A stretch of DNA of 64,000 nucleotides from positions 9,796,001-9,860,000 of the forward strand of contig CM082594.2 in NCBI GenBank assembly GCA_040954595.2, given 5' to 3'. The position numbers were made by a program, and so were the translations under genes. The DNA comes from Balanoglossus misakiensis (taxonomy: Eukaryota; Hemichordata). Below, piece by piece: positions 18,687 through 32,091 of this stretch. How positions within the stretch are numbered: the first letter of the stretch is position 1; each line of letters starts with the position of its first letter. The notes beneath the pieces were generated by a model. The model made no database searches, had not been told where the DNA came from, and was given only the letters and a program-made list of their open reading frames with translations.

Positions 18687-19199
18687 ATTGTTTACTACAA
18701 ACCTAATAATATACATATAACTGACTTTACATGTTATGAACATATTATAATCAGAACTAACATAGCCTGCTACTTCAAAAGAAAACAACTAAAATCCACC
18801 CACACACAACTCATTCATTCGTGTATAAAAAAGAAATTTTTAGCTGTCAGTTTTCATCTATATTTTAGCCTTCAGAAATTTCTTACTTTACATAGATATG
18901 GGTATAATATTATACATGTATAGCAAAACTATTGTCAAAATAATTATCTCATTTACAGTTAATAATAATATGTCCGAGCTGTTTTGTTCAAGCAAGTAAA
19001 TCATTTGAAAATACAGAGGATTCTGTACAGTTTAACTTGAGGTATTTTATCTCATTTTTTTCTGTTGTGTATTGCTTTATATTCACCAAAACATATTGTA
19101 AATCTGGTTTTGATGTTTACATTTTTATATTGAACAATGCATATGTAACAATGCATATATTCATGACTTGTTGCTGCACCTCAACACTTTGCGAAGTAT
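18687..19199. other. Tail-to-tail spacer, 3' UTRs
   Basis: The 856-aa protein gene ends at 18686 on the plus strand and the DEG/ENaC gene ends at 19200 on the minus strand. The 513 bases between are AT-rich and hold no exon that I can see; both 3' UTRs must end here or overlap. Confidence 0.6.
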
Positions 19200-21979
19200 T
19201 CACTTCTCATCGGAGTTCACTTTACTTTCAGTCCATGCAGCTTTCACTTGTATTACAGTGTTTTTACGAGGCCTTACTAGAAGACGTTGGCATTTCGACA
19301 TGACGTAATCAAATCCGAACTCAGTCAATTGTAGTAGAGTAAGAATACTGGCGCCAAGACAAAGACCCATGTTTCCACCAATTTGACCTATAAGAGTAAT
19401 GAAAATGAGAAAAAAATAATTTAATAATGACGATGATAAAAAAATAATAATATGATACTGATAAGAAATGTATGTATAGGTGATACTTACTAACAAGAAC
19501 AATAATGTCTGTGTCCGGGAGTTGTGTGATGGTTTCTAGATTAAGAGCTTCATAGAAAATAGAAAGTACGATGACGTTTTTTCTGAAACAAAAAAATCAA
19601 TAAATGAGTCAGTATAATCGAGAAATGAATGTATTGGAACCAAAATAATCCCTCCTTTATTTAGATACTACAGCTTGATTGCACCACTCCTGTACCATGT
19701 CTCACACCTGGTGATTTCATTATAAGTAAATAAATATTAAATACATATCAATAACTATAAGCGAATTGGGACTAAGAAATCTTCTGTCAGGATGATAATA
19801 AAACTTGTACAACTTACTCTATATATTCTTCCGTCATATTATGTTCCGTATTGTGAAACATTTTCTCGATGAAGGCAGGTCGTAACTTTGACATTGTGAT
19901 AACGTGTGGAAAATCTTCCAACTCACATGGATCAGTGCAGGTACAATCAAATGAGGAATGACCATCCACAAAATCTACTGTATAAACGACACAAATGAAA
20001 AATTTAATACTCAGCAATATACACGTGTTTACTACTTGCCAGGCTATTGTGTCTGAATCTTAAAACGTCAAATGATTTAAACAAATCCTGTCTGTTAGAA
20101 ATGATCACAAACAATCTAACTAAATGTTCAATCAAAGCGCTGAAAATAAGTACAAAAATACCAACCTAGAGCTGGGTGAGCACACAGGTGTGTTAGATTA
20201 GCGTCACATACAGGCCAATAGCCAGGTTGCTCTACAAGACGACATCCACAACTTTCAACCACTGCCAATGTTTCACACTCTATACGACAGGCGGGTAGCG
20301 AGTAGTGATCGTAATATTTCACGTTTCCATCCTTCAAACACTCTCCATAGGGAGCGGGCAAACCATGGATCTGAAACAAAGTGTAAACCTTTGAGCTCCA
20401 CTTATACATTACATATTTATATAATATAGCAGAAAAAATACAATACACTAATATTGTTTTTTTCAATGATCTGCGTTACTCGAACTCCTATTGTTTAATA
20501 TATTTACTTACCAGTGTAAAAAGAGAAAACCTTATGACATGGAACAAACACTAAAATATATCACCTTGAATGTTAATTGAACAAGCCCCCTTTCATGTTA
20601 GCTTATGTCATGGCGCTCAATTACAGTGTATAAACAAGGCATACCTATGATCGATGATTTTGATATGAATAACAATTAATACTTACCAATTCTTTCTTCA
20701 TAGAAATAAAGGTATGGTAGCCAGGAGCGACAGCATAACCCAACTCTTTGACAAAGGGTGGTTCATTAACTGTGTGTATAAGTATCTTCAGACCAGCATC
20801 CATTGAATCACCGTCTAAATCATTGCTTGGTGTGTACTCCTCAAGTTCAATATCAAGTATCAGTTTCAGTCCATTGCCTAATTGGAGAATATCGAAATAA
20901 ACAAACAAACAGACAGTCAGACAAACGAACGAACGAATGAACAAAAATCACAATGATTTAAATTTCAATTGCAAGTTGTGTTAATTTTGCAGAAAGTTTT
21001 ACCTGCTCCCGCTCGCTTGGATATAAGTGTTTCTACATCCTCTTCCCATTTATTAAAAGTGTAGCAGTTACCATGGTGAGTGCTCACGTGACTGAAATTA
21101 CTTGCGAAGCACTTATCGCCGCTGTAGTCGCACTGAAAAAACACATATGACAATTTAATATTATACACAGCAAATTATTGCACAAGACCCGATGAATATT
21201 ACTCAACAGGGAAATCGGGCCACAAATTTACACCACTTTCTCTTTTCTGCAAGAATTTACAACATATTGAATCTTGAGAGTTTACCTTAAGAATCATATC
21301 CTCGGCTTGATGACCTGTTCTGATGGCAAAATCTGTCATGTTGTATCCAGTATGATTATAGTGAACATTTGTCCAATTTATTGAATTTACCCAAGTTACA
21401 AATTCTTCAGCATACAGATGGGGACTGATGACGTTGTAATTTTCATCCACGATACCTGATATCAGAGAGAGGAAGAGAGAGAGAGAGAGGGAGGGAGGGA
21501 GAGAGAAAGTGGGAGATATCGAGGTTAATAATTAGATTTTTGGTAGCCACAGATCCCATAGACACTGAAACTATACCACCTATGCTAGGACCACTCCCTA
21601 CTACTCTCAATTCCCCTATTACATTATTACAACTGTTACTGTACAGATAATGAACATAATACGAACCTAGATGAACACCGACAACACTGATATCTTCCTC
21701 TGTAAAAGCTGTCTCACGATATCTATTAAAGTTGCAGATAGTAATTGCAGGAAATTCCACCTCTGTTGTGTAATTCAGATCAGTCTTTGTAACATGGTGA
21801 CGTTCGGCATAGTAGATAATGCTTGATATGCACTGGTAAAGCAGAAACGACGTAGACCCAAGGAAGGCAATGATCCATACACTACGCCGTGCTAGACTGC
21901 TGTTTACAGCAGCGATGTGCTTAACACCGTGTAGGTCAGCTGTTTCCAAAGTGAATTTTCGTAAACTGTTGCTTTGCAT
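19200..21979 (-). CDS. DEG/ENaC family sodium channel, ASIC-like (482 aa, 8 exons)
   Basis: Amiloride-type cation channel subunit of the plasma membrane. Exons, high to low: 21979-21667, 21455-21286, 21132-21003, 20877-20687, 20370-20166, 19977-19818, 19582-19491, 19387-19200. The N-terminal His-Gly gating motif is at residues 17-18, TM1 at about 34-56, then the post-TM1 FPAITICNFNRYR. The ectodomain carries the family Cys pattern, including the block with CLKDG, CRIECE and ESCGCR, the PGYHTFI stretch, and several N-x-[ST] sites. TM2 has the selectivity-filter triplet Gly-Ala-Ser at 432-434, followed by a short cytoplasmic tail. All 8 exons chain in frame from Met to stop; length fits ASIC/BASIC-like subunits (about 450-550 aa). 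The gating ligand (protons, peptide, bile acid) cannot be read from the sequence. Confidence 0.95.
21461..21512. repeat. GA/CT-rich microsatellite beside a splice acceptor
   Basis: A run of GA and GGGA units on the plus strand. Read on the minus strand it is a long CT tract immediately before the acceptor of DEG/ENaC exon 2 (exon starts at 21455), so it doubles as the polypyrimidine tract. Confidence 0.85.
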
Positions 21980-24900
21980 TGTAACAAGAAATCACAGTCC
22001 CTTTGTGAAAAATATCGCATGGGGACCTGTTGGCTTTCGCACCAGCAACACTGTTGACCGTTATCTCGAGTGACTTGAAAAGATCACACCACATTCATTT
22101 AAGAATATCGATGTCTTTTTGTAATAATCTTGAACTTCACTTTACAAAGTCAATATTGACATGCAAATTCAAAGCCATTATGATATGGAATACCACTGGC
22201 ATGATGTCTTGGTACGACAGTTAAAATATTTGAGTAAAGAAATCTGGATAGATTGGATTAAATCCAAATATAATACTTTACACTGTTGAATATTGACCAA
22301 ATCTATTACATAAACAAGAAACCAATTACCTACAGGTTTGATATTAGTTTTTCTTCTATCGGAAATCGATCGGAAACAGAAAGTGTAATTTAAAATGCGA
22401 TAGCGGGTCACTTAATCTCTAGAAACCGTCAGTCTGTAAAAAATGTGTTGGATTTGTGCCGAGTGTTATACTCTATGGCAACTGCAATATTGAAATAAAA
22501 CGTCACGCTTTTAATCACTGAATCTATGGAGAGTCATTTAGTTAAATGATAGTCTATAAAAGACAGAAACTTATTTTTTTCTCTGATACTTCCCTTTATT
22601 TTTTGTTCACTTAAATTTCACATGAAATAAACATCTCTCAAAAGATCCTTATCTTAAACACTAAACACAAAAATTTCTAGCACCCTGTCTGCTAGAAAGT
22701 ACTGTAGACAGCTTCCAAAATATACATGTTACTGATTACACATTTCTGCATGTTAAATTGGAAGTTTTAACATTCTGTGAAATCTTCATGTGTTCAAGAA
22801 GCAAAGTGTTCCTTGCCGTAAACATACTTAACACGATAGCGCTAATAATCTTGAATATTCTGATCGCTTCAAGATCAATTACGGAATGGACACTGCTTCT
22901 TGGACATACAAAGTTGTCAAATCAAACTTTACATTAGCACATAACCATCTAAATACCATCACTAACAATACTTTCTACGATCTGTGTTCTGGTTAGATAA
23001 ATTAGCCATTTAAACAATAATTCCTCTCCCTCCCATACAAAGAATAGTCTAAACTACAGTAGAATTACACAAAGAAATCATACGTGTGTCTAGGCACAGT
23101 AAAGGCTTGGCAGTACACTGACTGGATTGCTATACGCTTTTCATATTTTCTAGAAATAATACAAGATGCAGATACACTTGTACAAAACATAGGATATAAT
23201 AGACACTGACATGAATTGTATTCTCAGAGTTTCTGTTGTTGTTTTTATGTAGTTACTTGAAGTGCGATTATCAGTGATGATATGTGACATTTTTAACAAC
23301 TGATTTAATATCATCCGACAGCCATGCTGACAAACACCAGTACTTGGTGAGTCCTGAGTATCCATGTCTGCTATACATGTACACATTTTAGATTTCCAGC
23401 CCTGTACTGTGTTATGTCTGATTGTGTGGATGATTTGGAAATGAAAGCAAATATTCCATACAGAGTGCAAGTCAGAAACAGATCAGTGATAAACCTAACC
23501 ATTTTCATTTCAGCCATACTCACTGATAAAACCTGACAATTGAACAAGCAAAGAATTGAAAATGCTGTTCATTATTACCATTAACAGTACTCCTTCCTCC
23601 AATGTTACAAAATCATGAGTAAACAACAAAAAGTTTCACTTGAAGAAAACAGACATAAGTACAATGAAATCTGATATAACCTGGACACCAAATTTCAAAA
23701 ACATCACCATGGAAACATGCTTTAATAAAAGAAAATGTCCAGTCAAATATAATACAAAATCACATTCCAGAATATGGAAAGTATTAATAAATTACCATCA
23801 TAAGAATTCATGCATATCTGAACAGGAAATGACAACTCCAAGCAGGTTGCAAGTTTGGAACAAAAGTCTCGCTAAACTAAGCATGGATAAATACATGAAT
23901 ACTACCGATATGATATTCTTTGTCACATGGGTGTAATACAGGACTAATTGTCTGGTACAAGAGAAATATCTTAGGAGTTGAAAAGCTGCTGATCGATCAC
24001 AACTCCTGTAGAAATGTTTAGTTTGATGTCAAAACCAGATACTGACCTGACTAAAAAACTGTCAAACTCAATGAAAAATTTAAAAGTCAAAATTGACAAT
24101 AATCATACCCTCTATAAACCTGCTGATAACCCAGCAATCAATTTTGAGTCAAACAAAATTCATGCAATCAGTAGGCATGGTACAGCCCAATACTGAATGT
24201 TTATTTTACGTCTAATCAATGATGTCACTCCTTTGTAAGAGAATTCAAATACCAGAGATCCCGTACCGGTCGTTGCTAAGCCATTTTGAATGATGCATTA
24301 TGGGTCTTACCCCTGACATATCAGCTGACTGAACCATTCTGACTGAAATGGCACCATTTCAAACACAACACAAAGTAATACTGACACTAAACTTGGCAAT
24401 TTTAAATTATAATATTCTGCAGCTATCAGAGTATTTTTCTCATACTTGAATTTACATATGTACACTGCCGGTATTATTTTGAAGAAAACCAAAGGGAAAG
24501 TAAAGCAGATACATAATGTTTACACCAACATACCATAACATAAATATATTTTTGTTTATTCAGGATTAAATCACATTCACAACTGGATGGAAATGTTCTG
24601 CTGTATGTTTCCATGAAAAGCTATTTTTGAATGATACAAATTGTTTTCACTTCATTTTTCAGCAGAACCACAAAATATGTTCACCAAAGTCTACTACGCC
24701 TATCAGTCCACAAAATTGTACAGAATTCATACACTTGAAGTCAATCACAATTTCAGCAATTGTCACAAGTTTCAAACATGTTTTTCACGTCAAAATTGTA
24801 TTTCTGGAGTACGTAAGCCGTTGTGAGTGATAATGCTTGCAATCCCCGAAGAAACCAATTTTCACGGAATCTAGTTTTAGTCTATGCCCCATTGCACCTC

Positions 24901-25332
24901 CCTCAAAGTAAACCTGCAATGTTAATATGCCTATGACACACACAATATTTGAGCATGTCAATTTAATTTAAAATAAATCAATAGAGTTAAATAAGTAACA
25001 CTGGTACTCAGTGGTGTCTTTTTAAAAACAATGATAGCTTTTTTGAGACATCCACTTTCCATAAAGCATTAATTTTTTTTACTTTGGTAGACATTGATTT
25101 TAAATAAGTCCCATTTCTATCAATAATTGTATAATACAAAACCTTTCAAACACATATCAGGACATAGGAAAAGCAGATGAACCAGGAACAAACACAAGGT
25201 TTTCTTTGACTAATGTATTTCTGAAAGCTGACACTCACTTACGGGTATACTTGAGGCCAGTTTGTACTAAACTGCTCCCTGTTGGCTTGGGTTGAATTGT
25301 ACAATGCAGACACTATCTAGATAAAACTGCTA
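21980..25332. other. Intergenic; DEG/ENaC 5' side and tetraspanin 3' UTR
   Basis: No exon is recognised. The right part should hold the 3' UTR of the tetraspanin gene, which stops at 25333 on the minus strand; minus-strand AATAAA candidates appear near 24.55, 24.2 and 22.6 kb. The left part is upstream of the DEG/ENaC start codon at 21979. Short open frames here have no family signature. Confidence 0.5.
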
Positions 25333-28113
25333 CTATAAGAAAGCACTTGGATTAGCTCTTGGGTCTTTCTGATTCCTATACCGCACCGCTAACCAAACTC
25401 CAAGCAGCTAGAACACAAAAATAAAGAAAATGAGATTAATAATAGTTATTTTTGTTCTAAACCAATATGATCACAGCCGGCATTTTTGGCTGACAACCGG
25501 CTGTCTTTGCCAGCTGCTAGCTATTTCTACCACAAAGGTATTATTCATCACAATGTCTAATGCACCGTTATGGTGTGATCTTGGGGATCAGAGGTAAATG
25601 GAAGGCTATACATACCTCTGTGAAACTGAAGAAAAGACCAATACCACCACTATATCTTAGTGCATCCACCATTTTTGGTTCAATGACGCTCAAACATGAA
25701 GGGCATGCCCCACAAGTTGTTGCACTCTCCTCTTTACAACACGCCTATAAAATCAAAAAGAGAAATACATTTTTGAAGACATGAGGAAGTGAAAGGTCAC
25801 GTACTGTTCTTGTTGTACCACTTAACTAGCCATTCAAATGACGATAAACTGAAAGATGAGGTTTCCACTCCAATCAATGTAAAAAGGCCACCTGTCTATA
25901 AAGGCCACTTCAGGAAAGCCCCTTGATTGGCTGCTATATACAGGTACTCACAACATCATCACATGGAGGGTGTCCCATAAGTGGATCAGTATCATTCATG
26001 GACAACATTCCACAGCAACTAAACTGCATCTGTGCTTCTTGCTTGGTTTTGTCCGATGATGACTTCCATCCTGACACTAGTAACTGTCTTCTGGCATTCT
26101 CATCCAAAGCCAAACATGCACAAGATATGGCAAATTGCAACAGGAATACTAAAAACAGAATAATCATATACTGTGACTATGTTAAGGAACCCAACAGCAT
26201 GTGTTATGTTGCCAAAATTATCAATAAAATATAGATGCCAAACATGAACAATTGTGCTGTGATAAGTGAAGTGTGAAGGTCCCTGAAATGATGATAGCGA
26301 TCTCAGCTACTTTCACTTTCAAAGGATACAAAGAAAAGTAAAACTTGATGATGTTTGACAGCTCCTACAAGTCCAACAAGTGCTACAAGGAATAGGAACA
26401 CTCCACATGCTATGATTCCTCCTATGATGGCTATACTAGTCACGATAGCCATAATTCGACCATAGGCTGCTACTCCAATCAAAATGAATGACACCAGCTG
26501 TGAAGACAATAAAAACAAAGATTGTTAAAAATCATACGTGAATTCAATGCTTATCATCAAGGTACAGTAAAACCTGTCTATACTGAACACCCTTTCCAGT
26601 CCCTTTCACATAGAACCGCATGTTAAAAGGACCTCTATAAACCAGAAACCTCTGTAGACTGAACAATTTCTTCAGTCCCTTTGGTGTTCGGTTTAACCGG
26701 GTTTTACAGTACACATTGGCAAAATTTGATTAGAGCCTATTAAAGACTCAAGTAGTCCTATCCGGGAAATAGATTTGGACCAGATGATGCCAACATTGAC
26801 TTGCATGAATTAATGTTCAAATCTAAAAAAGGAAGGCTTTAGAAAGATTGGCACATCTGGCGTTTCCGGTAAATCATGTGTTCATTGTCATATGGACATG
26901 TGCATTTTGTACAGTGTTACATTCAGTGAATGAAGCAACCATTTAAATATCCCTTTGTACTCTTTGTGAGATTATTAACTGATTGCGTATAGTGGTAACT
27001 GTCGAATATATGTGTAAGCGCCTGATTTTGATTTATCAAAACCATCGCCAATGATTCAAAAAGTGACTGTCAAAGGCAACATGGCTTGATATTGGGGGGG
27101 GGGATCCAAAACGAAGGTCAGTGGATAAATTTTGGTAAATAAAATCTAAAGAGATACTGTTACTAAGGCCTACCTTGGAAACTTAATCAGCTGATATAGG
27201 CCCTATGATGATTGATATGTTTATTATTATCATTATCAGGTGTAACAAAGGTTTAAATTCCCTATTTTGATACAAAGACTGGACAATGGGTAGTTGTAAA
27301 TGAACTTCAATAATAATGTAATTTCAATAATAAAATGTATGTATATCAGACAGCGTGAACTCAATGACCTTACATGCATGACTGGGATGAACTGAAGACT
27401 GTTTGTGTTGACAGGAACTGATAAGGAAAGAGTATCAAATACATGTACACTCTATTCCAGAATTGACCCTGGCTGGATGGGAGGTCACCAATATGATTGT
27501 ATGCAAACGAGTCTGAAGTATTTCGTTCCAATGTACTAATATCTAGTCATGTACTATTTCTGCACAGTCATGTGCATTTGATACAGACATAAAACCATCC
27601 ACCTATAGAAATTCATCACAGATCTATTTGAGAAATAAATGTTGCGCGGTTCCTATTAATACTCACGAGCAAGTGGCATGGAAACTTTCTGATAAATGAG
27701 GAAGTGTTATTTGGATTAGATCATTCTCAGACAATAACATTTTCTTTACCCCGGAAGTGTTATGCTACGATCCATGTGCGAACGACATGATCATATCAAG
27801 ACACCGATGGGGATTCTGTATAACTGATACACAATATTTATAAAAATCGGGCCAGGTTATTATTTTTATAACGCCCCGAACTATTGGTGAGAAGATCATC
27901 GGTACTCAACGAGAGGAAAGATACAATTTGCTCTTTTACTATTACAATGCTGTACAATTTATTCGCAGCCACGTCAGCTGTACACGAGCCGAGTGCTACG
28001 TACGATAACATGATTGTGGCGATGGAGACGAAAGGATAGGAGATACTCACGATGTACAGAATATTGAGTGCCGCAAGGGCATTCTTGCTACAGGCAAAAC
28101 CACCGCACGGCAT
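25333..28113 (-). CDS. TSPAN31-like: Tetraspanin of the TSPAN31/TSPAN13 type (217 aa, 5 exons)
   Basis: Four-pass membrane organiser protein. Exons, high to low: 28113-28051, 26497-26330, 26170-25952, 25744-25616, 25407-25333; all join in frame. The start [13 protein letters not shown] and the end [17 protein letters not shown] match the distinctive termini of vertebrate TSPAN31/TSPAN13. TM2 is followed by [14 protein letters not shown]. The large extracellular loop contains CCG, then CC and two further Cys pairs (ACCKEE, CGACPSC), and ends with the [11 protein letters not shown] block that leads into TM4. Length is almost the same as the vertebrate proteins (about 205-210 aa). The first exon encodes only 21 residues and is separated from the second by a 1.55-kb intron that holds a MITE. 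TSPAN31 and TSPAN13 are close paralogues; this could be pro-orthologous to both. Confidence 0.96.
26565..26709. mobile_element. MITE, about 145 bp, with TA target duplication
   Basis: The element starts CAGTAAAACCTG and ends CGGGTTTTACAG, near-perfect terminal inverted repeats flanked on both sides by TA (26563-26564 and 26710-26711). TA duplication and CAG termini fit a Tc1/mariner or pogo-like non-autonomous element. Its interior has the repeated words ACCTCTATAAACC and ACCTCTGTAGACTG. It sits in intron 1 of the tetraspanin gene. A related fragment (CCACCTGTCTATAAAGGCC) lies near 25890. Confidence 0.75.
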
Positions 28114-30444
28114 CGTTGTAGGCTGTTACAGGCACCCCAAAGTCGAGAAAAATTAATTTGTTAGGCTTTTCTGGCAGACAATTGGTAATACTGTCTGCTG
28201 CCTGATTCCATAGGAGGAAAATGGCGACTGGTATTGTAGCCTCGCTTTGGTAACACCTGTCTCAATGTGGATGACGTCATGGTTCATCCTCGTGTGTATG
28301 ATGCCATTGTCATTATTATACCAGGGTCATTATTATACGTGGCTGCTCCATGATTATACCACAGACGGCAAAACTGGATATTCCCGTATTTCGAAACTCG
28401 GCTCTCCTTAAGGATGTACCATTTGATTTCTGGGCTGAAGGATTTTTGAGGAAAAACTGTTTGAAGAAAAAAAATTGCTTCACAGTCACTGTTTGGAACA
28501 GTGCATTGTCATGAAAATTAGCCAATATTCAATCAGAAAACCCTGACTAGAATTTAAAACATCAGTTTAAAACATTTGTTTGTCTCACTTAGGTAATACC
28601 AGAAACTAGAAAATCTGCCACATGAGGGCGCTCCGGCACTCCCAGATACTTATACATCGCAATTCATGAATTGCTTCCTAAACCCCTGTTAAAATCAGAA
28701 TACGCACAGTTAAATCTAAATGAGAGTCATATACAGGTGATAGAGTTTGCTACTCGCTTCGACGCATTCTGGCATAATGCCCAAATTTCTTGTCAGACCA
28801 TATGCTGTCGATTCGTTATATAACCAAGCGACAGTCTCTGGGCACAAGCGTCATATCCGATGTGATTTGGAGCACAAGCCGGACAATTCTCCTTTGCATT
28901 TCTGCCGGTGAAGTCTACTTTCCATAGATAAGGCAGTTCGGACCTGCTGTTGATAGGACTTGTTGAGGAAAACGGGAAACAGATTGTTTTCACGGACGTG
29001 ACGGGAAATTTGTCAAGGTTGCAAGGCTTGTATAAAAAATGGAATTCTGTTGATATTTGAAGCGATGCCAAAAGAATGATAAATTGGCAAAAACACAGTG
29101 CTAAATTATGCTTCCTTGTCAATTGTCAGCAAATCGTAGTCTCCTGTGATTAAACAACTGGCAAACAAATGTCCGGTCGGAGAGAACGTGCAGAGAACCG
29201 CCACAATTCGTGTCATTAACTGCTTGTCATTCAAACAGATCAGAGTTCGATTTTAAACTCATTAAATGCGCCAATATTTGCTCAACAGACATCATTAGTG
29301 CACGTGACATTTGAATTATTGATTGCTGTATTAACTGGATGGTTTTAGTTATTAAAATTTGTAAAACAATATGTTTTTCTGCGTTGATGAAGGCCAGGTA
29401 ATGTTGAAGAAGCTTTGGTTTCAAAACGACATTGAAACGATGCCATCGTGATAAATTCATTTTTGCAAGAAAACGATTAACGGTTTGTTTGCTGCCATAT
29501 AACACACATCATAAGTTGAATTCATCATTCGTTGGAGCAATATTAATCCATCCTGTACAGTTCAAGGAAGGGTTCTGTCGAGATGAGTCATTCATGAAAA
29601 TTGTTGATGGAGAGTTGATTCTCCAAGTGGCCTTGGATACAGAGACAACCACCATTGATGGTTAAAACATGCAAATTGTTTTGATCACGCACATTTTGAA
29701 GACGTTCACCTCGTTTTTTTTTATATTTCCCCCAAACTCGGCCCCCGAACTCGGAAAGTACGAGTTTAATTACCTACACCCGTGTTAGAGTTTAAGGGAG
29801 TCGACATAACTTACGGCCAGGGGGTCAGGGCAATTATGTAGCCTACAATCCCGAAATTGGGATTACCCTTGCTTTACTTGAGAAATTTGAGCACATTTTC
29901 ATTAATTTGTAAATACAGAAATTGTGAACGACCCCATCACCCAAAACTTTGATGGGGTAGCGATTACGGAAAATGTCTTTTCAGATATAATGATGTTAAC
30001 ACATGCCTACAGCTACTCCGACTTCCTCGTATATTTTAGTTCATCTGCAAAACTTAAAGTGAATATATCCCTTGTAGCAGCTGAAATTTTAGAGGACCCT
30101 AGTGGCTTTGATAGTGACCCCGCTTCGTCCACCCTCCAACAGCTCGTAAAAGTGACGGCACCCTTGGTACTTTTTTTGTCGAGGGGACCACTTCAATATT
30201 GTGGCACGAAACTAGCGCCCTCCCACGTCACATGATTTATTAATAATGTATATTATCCGAGGTCTATTCCCAAGAAAGGAAGGTGAAGGCGGCGGTGGCA
30301 CCATCAATCATTCGTAGTCGATAAATACGACCGACCGTCAAGGCACAGAGCTCAGACATCGGAGTTCATCCAGCCACACATCACATCCAACAAGAGATCC
30401 GCGCGGGCGCCGCACACAACTTCGCAGTTCTTCCCATCAGCACA
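28114..30444. other. Intergenic between divergent genes
   Basis: Upstream of the tetraspanin on the left and of the SnoaL-like gene on the right. No exon is recognised. A TATA-like ATAAATA at 30321-30327, about 120 bases before the SnoaL-like start codon, is a possible core promoter element (weak evidence). Confidence 0.5.
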
Positions 30445-31902
30445 ATGTCTGACGCCGCTCTGAAATCCGCCCTCGAAGACTGGCTGAAGAAATTCCAAGA
30501 ATTCTTCGTGGCTGGTGACACCAAGGCCTTAGCGGAGACACTTTTCACGGAAGATGCCGCGATGCTGGCGCCGGGGTTCGAAGTGCAACTCAAGAGAGAA
30601 GGTGGGTGTCTGTGTTTAATCGTCTCAATGAACTGATTCTGTTATAAAAGTGACTGCCCCATAACATTCCTGCAAAGTCAACAATGTAAAAGACGTATCA
30701 GTGAAAAGATAAATCTGGCCAATTGGTTTTGTAGTACAGCAGAGCTCGTAAAAATGTTACACTTCACGACCCTACATCGATGAAATTTTTTAGAAATGTT
30801 AATGGCTAACAGGCCACGTATCGATAATGTTCTTCTTGAATAGCGTTGCTCCAGGGATCATTACAGTAATAGTGTTTGGTCTAGACTTTAAGTGCTCGTC
30901 GAGTAAAAAGTAATTACCCGAAGCGTGTTTCCAAGTGTAATATTTCTGTTGGGCCATATTTGTCATCGAGTATTACTACCAAATCTATAGATTATTAATT
31001 CCGATTATGTTCCTCTCAAATTATGACCTGGAAATTTTATTGGAAAAGGTTTGCGCGAAATGCCTAAAATGTCATAACATATGTAGCCTAATTAAAAGTA
31101 ATTTTATATTTTACCATTGAGTCAAATTTCCGTTGTGCGAAAATATACCAGTGAATGTACCGCGTCAAAAGTTGCCGGATACCAGTTTTCTCACTCACAC
31201 TGAAGTCCACGAGTAAGGTATACTTTAAAAGCATGTTTCCAGTTTTGGTTACCGAATAATTGACAGAGCCGAGAAACACTGGCCCCTTTGTAAGGTTCGA
31301 CAGGTAGCATATTGAGGTGAATGCGTTAAGTGTTTAATTACAATTCACAAGTCAGAAAATGAAAAGCACAGTGAAAACGTTGTTCATTATTTTCTCAATG
31401 GTGATGACGAACACGTACAGTTTCTCATGTCGGGAGAGCCGTGGCTACTTCCCAGACTTAAATTACCAGAACGAGCCCCACCAATGACTTTGCTAATCAA
31501 ATACGTAATACATCACTGTCGGCGACAGTTAATTGCATTTCTATTTAGTTATGCTGTGTGCTTATTTTTATTCCCTAATGTTATTTATCCACCTATCAGT
31601 CTGTGTCAGATTCGCGGGTGACCATGAAAATAATGACTCCGGTATTTCTCCACACTGTTTGAATTGCAGGCGTAGCCGGAGTCTTATCGGAGATGAAATC
31701 CGCCGGCGTACATAATATGCTTTTTGAAATTCTGGACTTTGGCTGCAGCAGTGACGGTGCATTGGTGCATCAACGCTCCTCCTATACCATGGTGAAGGCG
31801 GACGGCTCTACAATTGAAGTCGGCAAATATCTGGCAGTAATCAAGAAGATAGGCGATGCTTATTTCTACTACAACGTCTGTTTCAACAAAGACTCCAAGT
31901 AA
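30445..31902 (+). CDS. SnoaL/NTF2-like small protein (129 aa, 2 exons)
   Basis: Exons are 30445-30601 and 31670-31902; the GT/AG junction splits a Gly codon. The product begins MSDAALKSALEDWLKKFQEFF and continues with AGDTKALAETLFTEDAAMLAPG, the helix-helix-strand start typical of SnoaL/DUF4440 proteins of the NTF2-like fold, in which an alpha helix is followed by a curved sheet that forms a pocket. The second half (RSSYTMVKADGSTIEVGKYL, then VIKKIGDAYFYYNVCFN) matches the final beta strands. There is no signal peptide or membrane segment, so it is probably cytosolic. Members include enzymes and binding or dimerisation modules; neither substrate nor partner can be told. AATAAA follows at 32086. 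Confidence 0.85.
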
Positions 31903-32085
31903 TTGTCAACGAGCATCGATTCACTCTGGCCATCTCTTGATTGTTGCGACCAGACGGTGCTTGTTCCTCTGGACAGATTCTTGTTGACTCGTCCAATGTT
32001 TCAATATCAAGTGATAATTGTACCATTATTAGACAATCGTAATGTCATAATCTTCTAATAAGTGTATTGTCACCGGAGGAATTGC

Positions 32086-32091
32086 AATAAA
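32086..32091 (+). terminator. Poly(A) signal AATAAA, SnoaL-like gene
   Basis: Canonical hexamer 184 bases after the stop codon, followed by a T-rich stretch. Confidence 0.65.

Noticed and set aside
23640-24830. Several plus-strand open frames of 60-98 codons
   Set aside because: They lie in AT-rich DNA that is probably the 3' region of the minus-strand tetraspanin gene and have no recognisable domain.
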